A stretch of DNA of 64,000 nucleotides from Euonymus europaeus (Eukaryota > Streptophyta > Magnoliopsida > Celastrales > Celastraceae), in assembly GCA_963580455.1 (NCBI GenBank), contig OY756970.1, positions 7,192,001 to 7,256,000 on the forward strand. Direction: 5' to 3'. The first letter of the stretch is position 1. Every line of letters begins with the position of its first letter. Under the pieces are notes generated by a model, which ran no database searches, was not told the DNA's origin, and saw nothing but the letters and a program-made list of their open reading frames with translations. This document shows, piece after piece, positions 61,401 to 64,000 of the stretch. A program made the position numbers and the translations under genes.

Positions 61401-64000
61401 ATGCCAAAACCCCAACTTTCTATGACAAATGGACAAAACCATTTAAAGCTCCTCCATAGAGTGAGTTGAGCAACTTCAGACTGTCAAAGTTGCTCGGTGT
61501 ACACTTTTTATTGTTCTTCTATGTCAAATTTCATGAGTATGGGCTTCCTAGATTATTTCGATGCCAAAACCCCAACTTTCTATGACAAATGGACAAAACC
61601 GTTTAAAGCTCCTCTAGAGAGTGAGTTGAGCAACTTCGGACTATCAAAGTTGCTCGGTGTACACTTTTTTGTTTCTTCTATGTCAAATTTTACGAGTATA
61701 AGCTTCCTAGAGTATTTCGATGCCAAAACCCCAACTTTCCGATGACAAATGGACAAAACCGTTTATAGCTCCTCCATAGAGTGAGTTGAGCAACTTCGGA
61801 CTATCAAAGTTGCTCGGTGTACACATTTTATTGTTCCTCTATGTCAAATTTTATGAGTATAAGCTTCCTAGATTATTTCAATGCCAAAACCCCAACTTTC
61901 CTTTGACAAATGGACAAAACCGTTTATAGCTCCTCCATAGAGTGAGTTGAGCAACTTCAGACTGTCAAAGTTGCTCGGTGTACACTTTTTATTGTTCTTC
62001 TATGTCAAATTTCATGAGTATGGGCTTCCTAGATTATTTCGATGCCAAAACCCCAACTTTCTATGACAAATGGACAAAACCGTTTAAAGCTCCTCTAGAG
62101 AGTGAGTTGAGCAACTTCGGACTATCAAATTTGCTCGGTGTACACTTTTTTGTTTCTTCTATGTCAAATTTTACGAGTATAAGCTTCCTAGATTATTTCG
62201 ATGCGAAAACCCCAACTTTCTATGGCAAATGGACAAAACCATTTAAAGCTCCTCCATAGATTGAGTTGAGCAACTTCGGACTATCAAAGTTGCCCCGTGT
62301 ACACTTTTTATTGTTCTTCTTTGTCAAATTTTACGACTATAAGCTTCCTAGATTATTTCGATGACAAAACCCCAACTTTCTCTGACAAATCGACAAAACC
62401 GTTTAAAGCTCCTCCATAGAGTGAGTTGAGCAACTTCGGACTATGAAAGTTGCTCGATGTACACTCTTTATTGTTCTTCTATGTCAAATTTTATGAGTAT
62501 AAGCTTCCTAGATTATTTCGATGCGAAAAGACCAACCTTATAAGACAAATGGTCAAAACCGTTTAAAGCTCCTCCATAGAGTGAGTTGAGCAACTTCGGA
62601 CTATCAAAGTTGCTCGGTGTACACTTTTTATTGTTCTTCTATGACAAATTTCATGAGTATAGGCTTCCTAGATTATTTCGATGCCAAAACCCCAACTTTC
62701 TATGACAAATGGACAAAACCGTTTAAAGCTCCTCTATAGAGTGAGTTGAGCAACTTCGGACTATCAAAGTTGCTCGGTGTACACTTTTTATTGTTCTTCT
62801 ATGTCAAATTTCATGAGTATAGGCTTCCTAGATTATTTCGATGCCAAAACCCCAACTTTCTATGACAAATGGACAAAACCGTTTAAAGTTCCTCCATAGA
62901 GTGAGTTGAGTAACTTCGGACTATCAAAATTGCTCGGTGTACACTTTTTATTGTTCTTCTATGTCAAATTGTACGAGTATAAGCTTCCTAGATTATTTCG
63001 ATGCCAAAACCTCAACTTTCTATGACAAATGGACGAAACCGTTTAAAGCTCCTCCATAGAGTGTGTTGAGCAACTTCGGACTATCAAAGTTGCTCGGTGT
63101 ACAGTCTTTATTGTTCTTCTATGTCAAATTTTACGAGTATAAGCTTCCTAGATTATTTCGATTGGAAAACCCCAACTTTCTTATGACAAATGGACAAAAC
63201 CATAAAAGGCTACTTCATAGTGAGAGTTGAGCAATTCCGGACCATCAAAGTTGCTCGGTGTACACTTTCTATTGTTCTTCTAAGTCAAATTTTACGAGTA
63301 TATGTTTCCTAGATTATTTCGATGCCAAAACCCCAACTTTCTATGACAAATGGACAAAACCATTTAAAGCTCCTCCATAGAGTGAGTTGAGAAACTTCAG
63401 ACTGTCAAAGTTGCTCGGTGTACACTTTTTTGTTTCTTCTATGTCAAATTTTACGAGTATAAGCTTCCTAGATTATTTCGATGCCAAAACCCCAACTTTC
63501 TATGACAAATGGACGAAACCGTTTAAAGCTCCTCCATAGAGTGTGTTGAGCAACTTTGGACTATCAAAGTTGCTCGGTGTACAGTCTTTATTGTTCTTCT
63601 ATGTCAAATTTTACGAGTATAAGCTTCCTAGATTATTTCGATTGCAAAACCCCAACTTTCTTATGACAAATGGACAAAACCATAAAAGGCTACTTCATAG
63701 TGAGAGTTGAGCAATTCCGGACCATCAAAGTTGCTCGGTGTACACTTTCTATTGTTCTTCGAAGTCAAATTTTATGAGTATATGTTTCCTAGATTATTTC
63801 GATGCCAAAACCCCAACTTTCTATGACAAATGGACAAAACCGTTTAAAGCTCCTCCATAGAGTGAGTTGAGCAACTTCGGACTATCAAAGTTGCTCGGTG
63901 TACACATTTTATTGTTCCTCTATGTCAAATTTTATGAGTATAAGCTTCCTAGATTATTTCAATGCCAAAATCCCAACTTTCCTTTGACAAATGGACAAAA
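61401..64000. repeat. Distal mixed HOR, 480-bp F/G duplication, truncated end
   Basis: A further E-H-J-E-H-B-C-D-D-D3-F-G unit follows (61401-63340), with a G-end/E/H hybrid near 63390-63480 (AGAAACTTCAGACTG then ACACTTTTTTGTTTC). F/G ends at ~63189 and ~63669 are 480 bp apart. The window stops inside a J monomer (TTTCAATGCC, CTTTCCTTTGAC), so the array continues. Confidence 0.78.

Larger units (their letters stand above)
1..64000. repeat. Satellite DNA array, ~160-bp monomer, whole window
   Basis: A unit of 159-161 bp repeats head to tail through the whole window with no interruption by unrelated DNA. With the phase set at CTATCAAAGTTGC, units begin at 1, 161, 321, 481, 641 and so on. Most monomers differ from each other at a modest number of positions, and the differences recur in diagnostic combinations (classes A-K). 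Most monomers carry the palindrome GTGTACAC. Many carry AAGCTT (a HindIII site), which becomes AGGCTT or GGGCTT in classes D and E. Hand-counted GC of the consensus is 37.5%. All monomers share one orientation except short pieces between 32921 and 33756. Both ends are cut inside the array. A centromeric or heterochromatic satellite is inferred from unit length, size and HOR structure; it is not proven. Confidence 0.99.

Noticed and set aside
1..64000. CRISPR-like array of repeats and spacers
   Set aside because: There are no variable spacers between short constant repeats; the whole 160-bp unit is homologous throughout, and there are no cas-like genes.
1..64000. Telomeric repeats (TTTAGGG or TTAGGG) suggesting a subtelomeric array
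   Set aside because: No tandem telomere motif was seen anywhere in the window.
1..64000. Bacterial or phage accessory system
   Set aside because: There is no coding density, ribosome-binding sites or gene order; a 64-kb 160-bp tandem satellite with HORs is a eukaryotic feature.

Overview
The whole 64 kb window is one uninterrupted satellite-DNA array. A unit of about 160 bp repeats head to tail roughly 400 times and runs off both ends. I see no protein-coding gene, RNA gene, transposon, CRISPR array or unique spacer. The sequence is therefore from a eukaryotic nuclear genome, most likely a long-read assembly of a centromeric or other heterochromatic block. Hand-counted GC of the consensus unit is 60/160 (37.5%). 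The unit length is about nucleosomal, and the unit resolves into four diverged sub-repeats of about 40 bp. That architecture recalls the carrot centromeric satellite Cent-Dc (about 159 bp, four 39-40 bp parts), so an Apiaceae-like plant is one candidate. I cannot confirm the species or chromosomal role from sequence alone.

The monomers fall into diagnostic classes, which I name A, B, C, D, D3, E, F, G, H, J and K. They are arranged into higher-order repeats (HORs) whose length changes along the window:
- 1-2080: 6- and 7-mers of classes A-E.
- 2081-7150: a mosaic with 1441 and 2881 bp offsets.
- 7150-8020: an F/G/H segment.
- 8021-13525: 1920 bp 12-mers.
- 13526-25250: irregular blocks rich in E, H, J and K.
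- 25251-33430: 2080 bp 13-mers plus a 479 bp three-monomer duplication.
- 32921-33785: the only inverted DNA in the array.
- 33781-42414: six copies of a 1440 bp 9-mer, two of which look identical.
- 42415-48200: mosaic of earlier types.
- 48300-55620: a 22-monomer (3522 bp) duplication.
- 57060-61400: a 2239 bp 14-mer.
- 61400-64000: mixed end with a 480 bp F/G duplication.

Nothing here works together as genes. The organisation is explained by unequal exchange, gene conversion and replication slippage acting on tandem repeats. The observations most worth checking are the fold-back inverted island near 33.5 kb, a conserved 9-bp dyad at every monomer junction with an apparent compensatory change in one monomer class, the 40-bp sub-repeat ancestry, and the succession of different HOR lengths within one 64 kb stretch.
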